Source: Terrilactibacillus sp. S3-3 (GTDB taxonomy: Bacteria > Bacillota > Bacilli > Bacillales > Sporolactobacillaceae). From it: DNA of 64,000 nt. Position numbers and translations under genes: made by a program. Numbering within the stretch: the stretch's first letter is position 1; every line of letters begins with the position of its first letter. Where the stretch lies: NCBI GenBank assembly GCA_030437565.1, contig CP129291.1, positions 806,001 through 870,000 on the forward strand, given 5' to 3'. Below, piece after piece: positions 18,977-28,839 of this stretch. The notes beneath the pieces were generated by a model, which was given only the letters and a program-made list of their open reading frames with translations, did no database searches and was not told the DNA's origin.

Positions 18977-19512
18977 ATGTATCGATACAAAGATTTTACA
19001 CCGAAGATCGCTTCAAGCGCCTATATTGCCCCCGGCGCGCAGGTCATCGGCCAAGTTGAGCTGGCTGAGAACTCGTCGGTTTGGTTTAATAGCGTTCTAA
19101 GAGGCGATGAAGCGGGGATCTTTATTGGGGAAGGCTCAAACATCCAAGACGGGAGTATTGTCCATGTGTGAACAAGGATACACCGGTGATTGTCGGCAAG
19201 AACGTCACAGTCGGCCACAGTGTCACGCTGCACGGCTGCACGATCGAAGACGGGGCGCTGATCGGCATGGGGGCGACTATTTTGAACGGTGCCATCATCA
19301 AAAAAGGTGCTTTGGTGGCAGCCGGCGCACTCATTTTGGAAAATATGGTCGTGGAAGCGGGAACGCTCGTTGCCGGAGTGCCGGCGAAGAAAATCCGGAC
19401 ACTGACTGATGAAAATAAAGCATATCTCGAGTATGATGCTGAGCATTATATGGAACAAGCAAAACGTTACATAAACCTTGGGATTTTCCAAGAGAAAAAG
19501 GTTGAGAACTGA
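18977..19512 (+). CDS. Gamma-carbonic anhydrase family hexapeptide-repeat protein, frameshifted
   Basis: This trimeric left-handed beta-helix protein belongs to the gamma-carbonic anhydrase/YrdA group. Hexapeptide repeats run through most of the sequence (SSAYIAPGAQVIGQV, GHSVTLHGC, GALIGMGATILNGA). The metal site should use the His of SIVHV and those in VGHSVTLHGC. The C-terminus forms the usual amphipathic helix (YLEYDAEHYMEQAKRY). The ATG at 18977 follows GGGAGG. The frame changes near 19167. Its substrate is not certain: carbonic anhydrase or a CoA-linked role is possible. Confidence 0.85.
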
Positions 19513-19542
19513 TCGGATTGATTGATTGGAAAAAAATGAAAC

Positions 19543-19569
19543 GGCGGCTCCCGTTTACGGGCGGCCGCC
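19543..19569 (+). terminator. GC-rich terminator hairpin
   Basis: GGCGGC-CCCG pairs with CGGG-GCCGCC around TTTA. The following T tract is weak (ATTTTC). It lies between convergent genes. Confidence 0.55.
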
Positions 19570-19641
19570 ATTTTCAGTTAATAAAAAAAGAATGTCATCT
19601 TCTAAGCCCGCGCCGTCTTAACCCTTTAGGGTAGAAATTTT

Positions 19642-20974
19642 TCAGCATACCGCCGGCGATTTTTCCCCACCCCCAAGTGGATGACCGTCGATCGTCACAA
19701 CCGTCCAGCCTTTTCCCGCCGCGGCAGGTAGTGTTTCACCGCGAAGATAAGTGTCCCAGTCGGTATCGTTTGTCGTCAGCGGGAACAGCTGCTTAAAATG
19801 ATCCGCCGGCAGCGCGAGGGATAAAGCGTGATTGGGCTCAAAACGATTTTTCTTGAGCTCACCGAGATGCAGTCCGGCACGGATCACTCTAAGATGGCTA
19901 AAATCAGGACAATGGTCTGGCAAAGCATATAATTGATTTTTGGCGATAAAAAGCGGCTGATTAATGGGGGCGCACAGCGTCTCTTGCTCAAAACGCCGAT
20001 AATCGCTTAAATTATTTTTCTTTCTCCGGCCGTACGTTTTTTCCTTTCCAAGCGCTGCTGTCTCCCGCTTTCCATAGTTTGGCAACATAATGCCCTTCTC
20101 CTTGCAAAAGATGCGGCCACAATCTCGCGGTGTCCTGAATGGCGGGTGCGTGATGAGCGGTCCAGTCCGGCCTGCCGTCGGCGACGCCATCCGGCTTTTC
20201 GATCGGTATGATTTCTAAATCCGGGTAACGTTCAAGAAGACCTTCGATCATTTTTTTTTCGTCTTCTTCCGGCGAGAACGTGCAAGTCGAATAGACGAGT
20301 GTTCCTCCCGCTCTCAGCATTTGATAAGCGGCATCGAGAATGACTTTTTGCAGCGCCGCGCATTCTTGGACATGCGCCGGGCTCCAATACTGTGCAGCAT
20401 CGGGATCCTTTCGAAACATGCCTTCGCCCGAGCACGGGGCGTCTACGAGAATTTTGTCGAAATAGCCCGGGAAATAACGGGCCAGTTTTTCAGGGGCCTC
20501 GTTCGTGACCAGGGCATTTGTAATGCCGCAGCGCTCGATATTTTCCGACAGGGCCTTAGCTCGTTTCGGAAAAATTTCGTTGGAAACAAGCAGCCCGGTG
20601 TTTTTCATCGCTGCTGCAATTTGTGTGGATTTTCCTCCGGGTGCGGCGCACAAATCAAGAATACGTTCACCAGGCACCGCTCCCAAGACTTCAGCAACAA
20701 ACATCGCGCTTGGTTCTTGAATATAATACAGCCCCGCCTGGTGGAACGGATGTTTTCCAGGCTCATCCTCAGCTTGATAATAGAACCCGGTTTGGCAAAA
20801 AGGGATCGGCTGCAAATGAAAAGCGGTTTGCGACCGTAACTCTTCGATCGTTGTTTTCAGCGGATTGACGCGCAGACCAAGCGCCTTTTTCTGATTATAT
20901 GTTGCAAAAAAAGCTTCGGCTTCATCTTTCATTAATGTCTTCATTCGATTAATAAATGCATCTGGCAGCGGCAT
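19642..20974 (-). CDS. RsmF-type rRNA (cytosine-C5) methyltransferase, frameshifted
   Basis: This is an S-adenosylmethionine-dependent RNA m5C methyltransferase of the NOL1/NOP2/Sun family. The AdoMet site is ILDLCAAPGGKSTQIA, and the two catalytic cysteines appear in LVDAPCSGEGMFR and YSTCTFSPEED. After a frame change near 20020, the C-terminal domain (ALPDHCPDFSHLRVIRAGLHLGE) is of the RsmF/PUA-like type, which separates it from RsmB. Of two start ATGs (20983 and 20974) the second has better spacing to AGGAG. Copy B of the structured repeat lies just upstream. Confidence 0.88.
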
Positions 20975-21056
20975 AACAAACATGTCTCCTTTTTCATTCA
21001 GGACTATTATAAACATGATTGCAGCTTGTGAAAAGCCGTTTTAAAAACTATTGAAA

Positions 21057-21240
21057 TTTATCCCGCATTAACGCGCAGTAAGACTCCCACCTCAAGCTTC
21101 AATGAATACGAAGAAGCATAGGTGGGAGATAACTGCCCGCAAAAGCCCGGTCTTAGTCTGTGTGACCCATATCCTGTGGGCAAGAGCTAACAATCAGTGG
21201 GAGATGAAAGAACCCACCACTGATTGCAGTTTCACTTTAT
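21057..21240 (+). repeat. Structured dispersed repeat, copy B
   Basis: Starts TTTATCCCGCATTAACG and ends TTTCACTTTAT. It contains CTCCCACCT/AGGTGGGAG, the conserved AATGAATACGAAGAAGC loop and the terminal hairpin CAATCAGTGGG/CCACTGATTG. It fills the gap between the rsmF-type gene and adenine deaminase. Confidence 0.9.
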
Positions 21241-21273
21241 CCGATGATAAAAAAAAAATATTTATATCACTCC

Positions 21274-23012
21274 TCAGGCACCAACGGTAATATGCTTGAA
21301 CGCCTTAACATCGAACAGGCCGATGTCCGTCAGCTTGAGATCCGGAATAACAGGCAAGCTGAGAAACGATAACGTTAAAAACGGGTTGAATGCTTTTGAG
21401 GCGCCGATGTCGGCCGCCGCCCGGTGCAGCAAGTTCAGTTTTTCAGCGACTTCAGAAGCGGAAACGTCGGTCATTAATCCGGCGATCGGCAAAGCCAGTT
21501 CAGCTATTATTTGGCCTTGACTGACGACGACCATGCCGCCTTTCAATTGCTTCAGCCGCTCCACGGCGGCCAGCATATCCCGGTCACTGCGGCCTGTGAC
21601 AACAAGATTGTGCGAGTCATGGGCGATTGTCGTAGCAATGGCTCCGGATTTCAGCTGAAAACCTTTGACGATAGCGAGCCCGATGTTGCCGGTGCCTTTG
21701 TGGCGCTCGATAACCGCCATTTTCTGCAGATCAATGCCTGGAGCAGGAGAAAAAAGCCCGTTTTGTACCGGTACCGTCTCAATGAGATGGCGCGTAACCA
21801 GACTATTTGGAATAATCTCGATGACGTGCGCTTTATTCGATTTGCCGATCGGGATCGCCAGGCTGCCCGGCGAAAGCGGACGAATATTGAGCGCACGGGA
21901 AACGGCTGGATCGGTCGCTTCCGGACGGGTGCCAAAGGCGGTTGTTTTCCCATTTTCAGCAACGAGCCGGCCGTTGTGATAAACGCTGCCAATCGCAAAG
22001 GTATCCAAATCGTCAAGCAAAAGAAGATTGGCTTCATAGCCGGGAGCAATGGCGCCTTTATCATGGAGCCCGAAGCATTCGGCTGTGTTCAGCGAAGCCA
22101 TTTGGATGCTCGTTATCGGGTCAATCCCGCTCCGAATGGCCATTCGAACGTTATGATCAACACTGCCTTCCTATCAGATCGTCCGGATATTTATCATCTG
22201 TACAAAATAAGAAGCGCCGGCTGTTGCGATCATTTACCAGGCCGATGAGCTGCGGCAAATCTTTTGCGACCGTCCCTTGGCGGATCATGACATAGAGCCC
22301 CCTTGACAGCCGGTCTTGGGCCTCTTCCTTATTCACGCATTCATGGTCGGTGCGAATCCCGGCCGTTTTATAAACATTGACCGCGCCCGAATCAAGGCCT
22401 GCTGCGTGGCCGTCAATCCGGTAAGTATGGTTTAAAGTCGTCCAAAGTTTATCAATCATTTGTTCTTTGGCATTCAATACGGCCGGATAGTCCATCACTT
22501 CGGCCAAGCCAAGCACGCTTTTTTCTTTAAAAAAAGGTTCGAGGTCGCGAGCAAGCAGCGTGGCCCCGTTATGTTCAAATTCGGTCGCCGGCACAGAAGA
22601 GGGCAGCATGACATAAATATCCATCGGCACTTCTTCAGCACGGTCCAGCATGAATTGAATCCTTTTTTTGCAAGAACGTTGGCGATTTCATGGGGATCGG
22701 TGATTGCCGTTGTTACCCCCCGCGCGCCACGAGCACGCCGGCAAATTCTCTGGGGGTGAGCAGCGACGATTCGATATGGACATGGGCATCGATTAATGCG
22801 GGAGAAATCACTTTTCCTGTCGCGTCAATCCGTTCTTTTCCTTCAAAATCGCCGAGACCGACAATATAGCCGCTACTTATGGCCACGTCCGCTTCGATAA
22901 GTGCTCCGCTGAAAACGTCAACGATTTTTCCGCCTTTAATGATTAAATCCGCGGCTTCTTTCTTGCTGGCCACGTTAATGCGTTTGATAAAATCTTCTTT
23001 TGATAATGGCAC
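21274..23012 (-). CDS. Adenine deaminase, frameshifted
   Basis: Converts adenine to hypoxanthine and ammonia for purine salvage. The amidohydrolase start KAADLIIKGGKIVDVFSG-like, ALIDAHVHIESSLLTP with the metal-binding HxH, SVPATEFEHNGA, LGLAEVMDYP and HDSHNLVVTG place it with the bacterial adenine deaminase family (about 580 residues). The GTG at 23012 has GAGGTGA 8 bases upstream. Frames change near 22720, 22655 and 22165. A near-perfect SigA promoter lies upstream. Confidence 0.9.
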
Positions 23013-23072
23013 GATCTTTATCACCTCATCTTAAACTCATAAAAAACGTTTCGGCGTACGTAATTGCAGATC

Positions 23073-23101
23073 ATTATAGGCACCGCCTGCGGTAAAGTCA
23101 A
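23073..23101 (-). promoter_or_regulatory. SigA promoter of adenine deaminase gene
   Basis: On the minus strand TTGACT and TATAAT are separated by exactly 17 bases, about 60 bases before the GTG start. I saw no purine riboswitch between promoter and start. Confidence 0.75.
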
Positions 23102-23255
23102 CGAATTGATCAGATGACCTGACAAAGAAGAAAAAAGATGGCCTCCTATGACAGACCGCCTTCTCCGGTAAATGGGGCTCGAGAGCCAGCTGGCAGGCCG
23201 TGCCGCCTTTAGCCCGGCATTGGCGTATACCGGCTGCCCCAAGAGCTCCCTTTAC

Positions 23256-25046
23256 TCATTCCGTCAGCGCCAAAAATTCCTGTACATCTTTAACGGAATA
23301 TTCCACGGCCGAACGCCAAAAATCAGGAGCCGTTAAATCCGCACCGAGATGTTTTTCAGCGAGTGCTTCGACAGTCATGCTGCCGGTATCTCGCAGCAAG
23401 GCATCATATTTGCCGGCAAAAGAAGCACCTTCCTTCAGTGCCTGAACATAAATGCCAGTAGAAAATAAATAGCCGAATGTGTACGGAAAATTATAGAAAG
23501 GCACATCAGTGATATAAAAGTGCAATTTGGATTCCCAAAACGACGGGTGGTAAACATCCAGCGAATCCAGATAAGCTTCTTTTTGTGCTTCCAGCATCAA
23601 CTGGCTCAGTTTTTTCGCTGCTAACAATCCCTTTTTTTCTTTCTTCATAGAATCTCGTTTCAAACAGGAAACGGGAGTGGATATCCATGAAAAAGGCAAT
23701 GCTCCGCTGCAATTTGTCTTCAAGAAAAGCGATCCGTTCCGCTTTTGTTTCTGCTGCGGATTTCGCCGCATCGGAGACGATCATTTCGGCAAAAGTCGAA
23801 GCGGTTTCGGCAACATTCATCGCATACTGCTGCGACAAATAAGGCATGTCGTCCATGACCGATTGGTGGTAGGCGTGGCCAAGCTCATGAGCAAGGGTCG
23901 ATGTATTTGATGCCGTGCCGCTGAATGTCATAAAAATACGCGAAACCGACGTGATCGGAAAGCTGGTACAAAATCCTCCGGGCCGTTTGCCGGGCCGGTT
24001 TTCAGCTTCGATCCAGCGATGGTTGATCGCCTGTTCGGCGAAATCGGCCATTTTCGGATTGAAGCGGTGAAAATGGCGGATGACAAAGTCCGCCGCCTGT
24101 TCATAAGTGACTTTTTTGCCGGCGGTTTCAAGCGGCGCTTCAACATCGAACCAGGACAACTTTTTAAGCCGAGCAGTTTTGCTTTGCGATTCAAAAACTT
24201 GACAAAAACAGGTTTATATTCGCTAATCGCCTGCCACATGGCGTCGAGTGTCTGTCTGGTCATTCGGTTGTAAGCAAGCGGTTCTTTCAGGACATCTGTC
24301 CAGCCGCGGGCTTCGTATGTTTTCAGCCGGAATCCGGCAAGATGGTTCAGCGTCGCCGCGCAAAAGTCGGCATTTTTGTCCCATGCCGTTTCCCAAGCAG
24401 CAAAAGCGGCTTTTCGGATGCTGCGATCAGGATCGTTCAGCAGGTTATCCGTTTGCCCAACGGACAACAGCTGCTTTCCTTTTTCCGGATGTTCGAATGG
24501 AATCTCAATATTGCCGACAATCGTGTAATAATAATCGCCCCATCCATGGTAGCCGTCGATGGCCAGGCTGCTGATAAGCTGTTCTTGTTCGGCCGGCAAT
24601 TTTTCACGGGCGTTATCCCTTTTTTCCTGAAGAACAAATCGAATGGGATTAAGTTTGCAGTCTTCCAAAAGTGTTCGCCAGTCATCGTCAGCGATGCGAT
24701 TTAATAAATGATCAAATAAAGTGGAACAAGTTTCAAAATCGGCACCAAGTGTCTGAACTTGGTTGCCGCGCTCTTTAGCTATGTTGTCTTTTACGTCTTG
24801 GGAAGTGATACAGTCGATAAAGGCAATGGATTCGTTTAGCCGCTTTAGCAAGTCCTCATAAGTATGTATAATTGACAAAAAAGCCGGTTTGTCGTTTTTA
24901 GTAATGGGAGCGGAGGCCGCTTTGAGTGTTTGCTGAAAGGCGGATAGGTCGGCTTTCAACCTGTTCAAGAATTGCTCGAAATCATTTGAAGCACTGCCGC
25001 CTTGAAAGATAGAGTCCAAATCCCAGTTTTGATTCAATTTATCCAT
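23256..25046 (-). CDS. pepF: Oligoendopeptidase F (M3 family), frameshifted
   Basis: This is a cytosolic zinc metallopeptidase that degrades short peptides. The protein starts MDKLNQNWDLDSIFQGG at the ATG at 25046 and is about 595 residues when joined. The zinc site is the HELGHAYHQS helix with a downstream Glu in NVAETASTFAE. FYNFPYTFGYLFSTG is the C-terminal family signature. Frames change near 24165 and 23645. It is followed by adenine deaminase in the same direction, but that gene has its own promoter. Confidence 0.92.
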
Positions 25047-25206
25047 CCAAAAACCCCCTTAGATTTACTCACCACTTTTTATTTTAAACAAAATAAGCGA
25101 ATTAAAAAAGGCTGTGTGCAAAGTTGTTCTCGGAGACGATTGAACAGGGGATAAGAAGATCTGCATTCTTTTTTTCATTCATTGAGGAAGGACTGTAAAG
25201 AGATGG

Positions 25207-25223
25207 TTTCAGACGGTCTGAAA
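25207..25223. promoter_or_regulatory. 17-bp perfect palindrome upstream of pepF
   Basis: TTTCAGACGGTCTGAAA is a perfect inverted repeat around a central G, 160 bases before the pepF start and 45 bases before the repeat array. It has the size of a dimeric repressor operator; no regulator is known. Confidence 0.35.
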
Positions 25224-25265
25224 ATCAAAAAAGACTCGGCGGCCGCAGTCTGATTGAATACCCAA

Positions 25266-26740
25266 AATGTGTTCGGCCACGAAAATGGAGCGTTCGGCCA
25301 CCAAAATGGAGCGTTCGGGCACGAAAATGGAGTGTTCGGCCTCCGAAATGGAGCGTTCAGAGTCGAAATGGAGCGTTCGGGCACCGAAATGGAGTGTTCG
25401 GCCACGAAAATGGAGCGTTCGGCCTCGAAATGGAGCGCTCGGGCACTGAAATGGGGCGTTCGGTCTCGAAAATGGGGCGCTCGGGCTCGAAATGGAGCGT
25501 TCGGAGTCGAAATGGAGCGTTCGGGCACCGAAATGGAGCGTTCGGCCACCGAAATGGAGCGTTCGGGCACCGAAATGGAGCGTTCGGGCACGAAAATGGA
25601 GTGTTCGGTCTCGAAATGGAGCGCTCGGGCACCAAAATGGAGCGTTCGGTCTCGAAATGGAGCGCTCGGGCACCAAAATGGAGCGTTCGGGCACCAAAAT
25701 GGAGCGTTCGGCCACGAAAATGGAGTGTTCGGCCACGAAAATGGAGCGTTCGGGCACCGAAATGGAGCGTTCGGCCACGAAAATGGAGCGCGCTCGGTCT
25801 CGAAATGGAGCGTTCGGGCACCAAAATGGAGCGTTCGGGCACCGAAATGGAGCGTTCGGGCACGAAAATGGAGCGTTCGGGCACGAAAATGGAGCGTTCG
25901 GCCACGAAAATGGAGTGTTCGGAGTCGAAATGGAGCGTTCGGGCACCGAAATGGAGCGTTCGGTCTCCGAAATGGAGCGTTCAGAGTCAAAATGGAGCGT
26001 TCGGGCACCGAAATGGAGCGTTCGGGCACGAAAATGGAGCGTTCGGGCACGAAAATGGAGCGTTCGAGCACCGAAAGGGAGCGTTCGGAGTCGAAATGGA
26101 GCGTTCGGGCACCGAAATGGAGCGTTCGGGCACGAAAATGGAGCGTTCGGGCACCAAAATGGAGCGTTCGGGCACGAAAATGGAGCGTTCGGGCACCGAA
26201 ATGGAGCGTTCGGGCACGAAAATGGAGTGTTCGGTCTCGAAATGGAGCGCTCGGGCACCAAAATGGAGCGTTCGGTCTCGAAATGGAGCGCTCGGGCACC
26301 AAAATGGAGCGTTCGGTCTCGAAATGGAGCGCTCGGGCACCAAAATGGAGCGTTCGGGCACCGAAATGGAGTGTTCGGCCACGAAAATGGAGCATTCGGT
26401 CTCGAAAATGGAGCGTTCGGGCACCAAAATGGAGCGTTCGGGCACGAAAATGGAGCGTTCGGCCACGAAAATGGAGCGTTCGGGCACCAAAATGGAGTGT
26501 TCGACTCAAAATGGAGCGTTCGGGCACCGAAATGGAGTGTTCGGTCTCGAAAAATGGAGCGCTCGGTCTCCGAAATGGAGTATTCAGTCTCGAAAATGGA
26601 GCGTTCGGGCTCGAAATGGAGCGCTCGGGCACCAAAATGGAGCGTTCGGGCACCGAAATGGAGTGTTCGGCCACGAAAATGGAGCGTTCGGGCTCGAAAT
26701 GGAGCGTTCGGCCACGAAAATGGAACGTTCGGGCGGCTTT
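25266..26740 (+). repeat. Array of about 70 units of 20-22 bp (AAATGGAGCG core)
   Basis: The unit is typically AAAATGGAGCGTTCGGGCAC(G), 21 bp, with 20- and 22-bp variants that differ only in the linker (GGCCACG, GGTCTCG, GGAGTCG, GGGCACC). Because most units are 21 bp and lack stops, five frames on both strands stay open for hundreds of codons (for example MERSGTK repeats), which is a composition artefact. It separates the divergent pepF and DUF2871 genes. Related arrays lie at 43930-44220 and 53643-53795. The remaining gap sequence up to 26992 shows no gene. Confidence 0.95.
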
Positions 26741-26992
26741 CGGCGCGTATCTCCTCGTTAAACCTTCATTTAATGCTTTGAACAAAGGCCTGCCCTGTCT
26801 CTTAATATGTGCATAAACCCGGCTAAAGCGGCAACAATAAAAAAACAGAAACTGGATTCAGGAGCCGGACAGGTGAATGATGATTACCGGCGCTGCACGA
26901 CAAATTTTGATTAAATTTATCGCGTGTGGAATCATTTCCAGCTTACCATCTTTTATAAGAACAATGATGATTTTTCACAGGCATAGATCGGA

Positions 26993-27418
26993 GTGATTAT
27001 TATTAAAAGGATATATTATGCCGCGCTAATCTACACACTTCTGGGACTTGCCGAAGGTGTCTATTCCCGGGAACTCATAAAAATGATGAAGTTTAAAGGC
27101 GATACGATGCTGTACATTATTCACCCCCATGTGTTTACCCTCGGTACGCTGTTCTTTCTCATTCTTCTTATTGTCCTTGAAAAATTGTTTGTGCTTACAA
27201 AGAGTACTCTATTCAAACCTTTTTTCTGGATATATAATATTGGTCTCTTTTGCACGGCCTTAATGATGGGCATACATGGTACAATGACTGTCATGAAGGT
27301 ACATGTCGGCGTGGGTATCTCTAGAATCGCCGGATTGTCGCATATTATCCTCACTCTTGGCCTCATTCTGTTTTTCGTTTGTTTAAAGAAACGGCTAAAC
27401 CGATTCATTAAAGAATAG
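26993..27418 (+). CDS. DUF2871 family membrane protein
   Basis: This is an intact four-helix membrane protein of about 141 residues. The GLAEGVYSREL, HPHVFTLGTLFFLI and GIHGTMTV segments match DUF2871. Conserved His residues lie in or near helices (HPHVFTLG, IHGTM, SHIILT), suggesting heme or metal binding, which is inference only. The frame begins with a GTG at 26993. No clear operon partner exists. Confidence 0.75.
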   Translation: MIIIKRIYYAALIYTLLGLAEGVYSRELIKMMKFKGDTMLYIIHPHVFTLGTLFFLILLIVLEKLFVLTKSTLFKPFFWIYNIGLFCTALMMGIHGTMTVMKVHVGVGISRIAGLSHIILTLGLILFFVCLKKRLNRFIKE

Positions 27419-27825
27419 CCGCCAAAAGCTGCCTTTCACCTTTTTAAACACGGACTTTTGACTACTCGTCAAATTTTTTGCCGCCAACAATAAAGTAAAA
27501 AGCAAATAGATGGACTCTTGCTAATTATTGGCCGTTAGGGGTTAGCTGAAAAAGTGCCGGGGACACAGTCACATATCCCCGGCACTATGCCTAATATTGG
27601 TTGACTCAAGCTTGGCAGTTAGAAGCTGTGACCCCATGGCAAGGATGCCCGTCCGGAAGCGGAGCAAAATTATCGGGCTGACTGGCCTAACGAAGCAAAG
27701 TCTCCAATCTAATAACGAAACCTAAATAGCGGCAGCCACTCCGAAAGGGCTGCCGACTCCTGGTTATAGTTCTTTTTAGTAAAGTATTGCATAAACATGA
27801 GTAATAAAAACGGAAGGTGGTCAAG
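27419..27825. other. Intergenic region with strong hairpins
   Basis: No gene is seen. AGTGCCGGGGA/TCCCCGGCACT forms a perfect 11-bp stem at 27553-27586 and CGGCAGCC/GGCTGCCG another at about 27730-27752. Neither has a T tract; the first resembles a REP-type palindrome. The hydrogenase operon promoter must lie in the last part. Confidence 0.5.
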
Positions 27826-28839
27826 CTGCATGAACTGTCGCTCATGGCGGAGATTATAAAAATCGTTGGTGAAGACGCCCGGTTAAACGGGATTGATAGG
27901 GTTAATAAAATAGAAGTTGTCGTTGGCGATTTATCCAATGTGCTGCCGGATGCTCTGGAATTGGCCTTTTTTTATTTTCAAAAAGAGGCTTCCGGTCTGC
28001 TTAGCAAAGATGCGGAATTAAAAATCATCCGCGAAGCGGCGAAAGCAAAATGTCAAACATGTCTGTTTGAGTTTGCGCCTGACTACAGAATCGCACTTTG
28101 TCCAAAGTGCGGCCTTCCGAATTGTGACCTTATTTCCGGTGAAACATTCAGAGTTGAACCTATGAAGGAAGTGACAAGTTTGAGAATTAAGCTTAAAGAA
28201 GATGTGTTGAAAGATCTAAACTTGACAGCTGATTTCAACAGGAAGACGTTCGCAAAACATAGAACGCTTGTCATTAACTTAATGAGCTCTCCCGGCGCAG
28301 GAAAAACGACTTTACTCGAACAAACCGTTAAATCGTTAGCGAATGAATTTGCTATTGCGGTGATTGAAGGGGATTTGGCAACCGATCAGGATGCGGAAAG
28401 ACTGCGCTCGCTCGGAATTAAAACGGTTCAGATAAATACGGTCGGCGGCTGCCATCTGGATGCAAGGATGATTGCCAAAACATTGCCGGAATTTGAGCTG
28501 GACGAAATAGATATTCTTTTTATTGAAAACGTTGGCAATTTGGTTTGCCCGTCCGGCTATGATTTGGGGCAAGATTATAAAGTCGCCGTTTTAAGCGTTC
28601 CTGAAGGCGATGATAAGATTTCCAAATATCCGATTATGTTCAGACGTACGGACTTGACGATCATCAATAAAATTGACATTCTTCCCTATGTATCTTTCGA
28701 TTTAGCGAAAGCGAAAAAAGATTTGCAGGCGATTAATCCAGTGGCTCAATTTAAATCATTATCCGCTCGAACAGGCGAAGGTATGGAAGACTGGATCGGC
28801 TGGATTAAGGAAGCTTATCGTCAATGCATGAAGCATTAA
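27826..28839 (+). CDS. HypA-HypB fusion, hydrogenase nickel insertion protein
   Basis: The product delivers nickel to the [NiFe]-hydrogenase large subunit. Residues 1-115 are HypA: a zinc site of CQTC (Cys76, Cys79) and CPKC (Cys92, Cys95). From about residue 120 the HypB GTPase follows without a stop: MSSPGAGKTTL is the P-loop, then EGDLATDQDAERLR, GGCHLDARM and NKIDILPY. The best start is an unusual CTG at 27826: GGAAGG lies 8 bases before it and only this start gives the invariant MHELSL with the nickel-binding His2. A GTG at 27817 would add three residues and overlap the SD. HypB lacks a His-rich N-terminus. Confidence 0.85.
   Translation: MHELSLMAEIIKIVGEDARLNGIDRVNKIEVVVGDLSNVLPDALELAFFYFQKEASGLLSKDAELKIIREAAKAKCQTCLFEFAPDYRIALCPKCGLPNCDLISGETFRVEPMKEVTSLRIKLKEDVLKDLNLTADFNRKTFAKHRTLVINLMSSPGAGKTTLLEQTVKSLANEFAIAVIEGDLATDQDAERLRSLGIKTVQINTVGGCHLDARMIAKTLPEFELDEIDILFIENVGNLVCPSGYDLGQDYKVAVLSVPEGDDKISKYPIMFRRTDLTIINKIDILPYVSFDLAKAKKDLQAINPVAQFKSLSARTGEGMEDWIGWIKEAYRQCMKH

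Noticed and set aside
19642-20190. Separate gene for the C-terminal domain of the rRNA methyltransferase
   Set aside because: It is the continuation of the same protein after a single frame change near 20020, as the RsmF-type domain order shows.
21511-22248. Plus-strand ORF of 245 residues
   Set aside because: It is the antisense shadow of the adenine deaminase gene, whose motifs are clear.
23021-23242. Purine riboswitch upstream of adenine deaminase
   Set aside because: The conserved purine-aptamer core is not present; the sequence instead fits a SigA promoter.
25266-26740. CRISPR array
   Set aside because: Variable parts are only a handful of recurring 7-base linkers, too short and too repetitive for spacers.
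25254-26816. Repeat proteins of 350-536 residues in several frames on both strands
   Set aside because: They arise because the 21-bp repeat has few stops in any frame; no ribosome site, start or conserved domain supports any of them.
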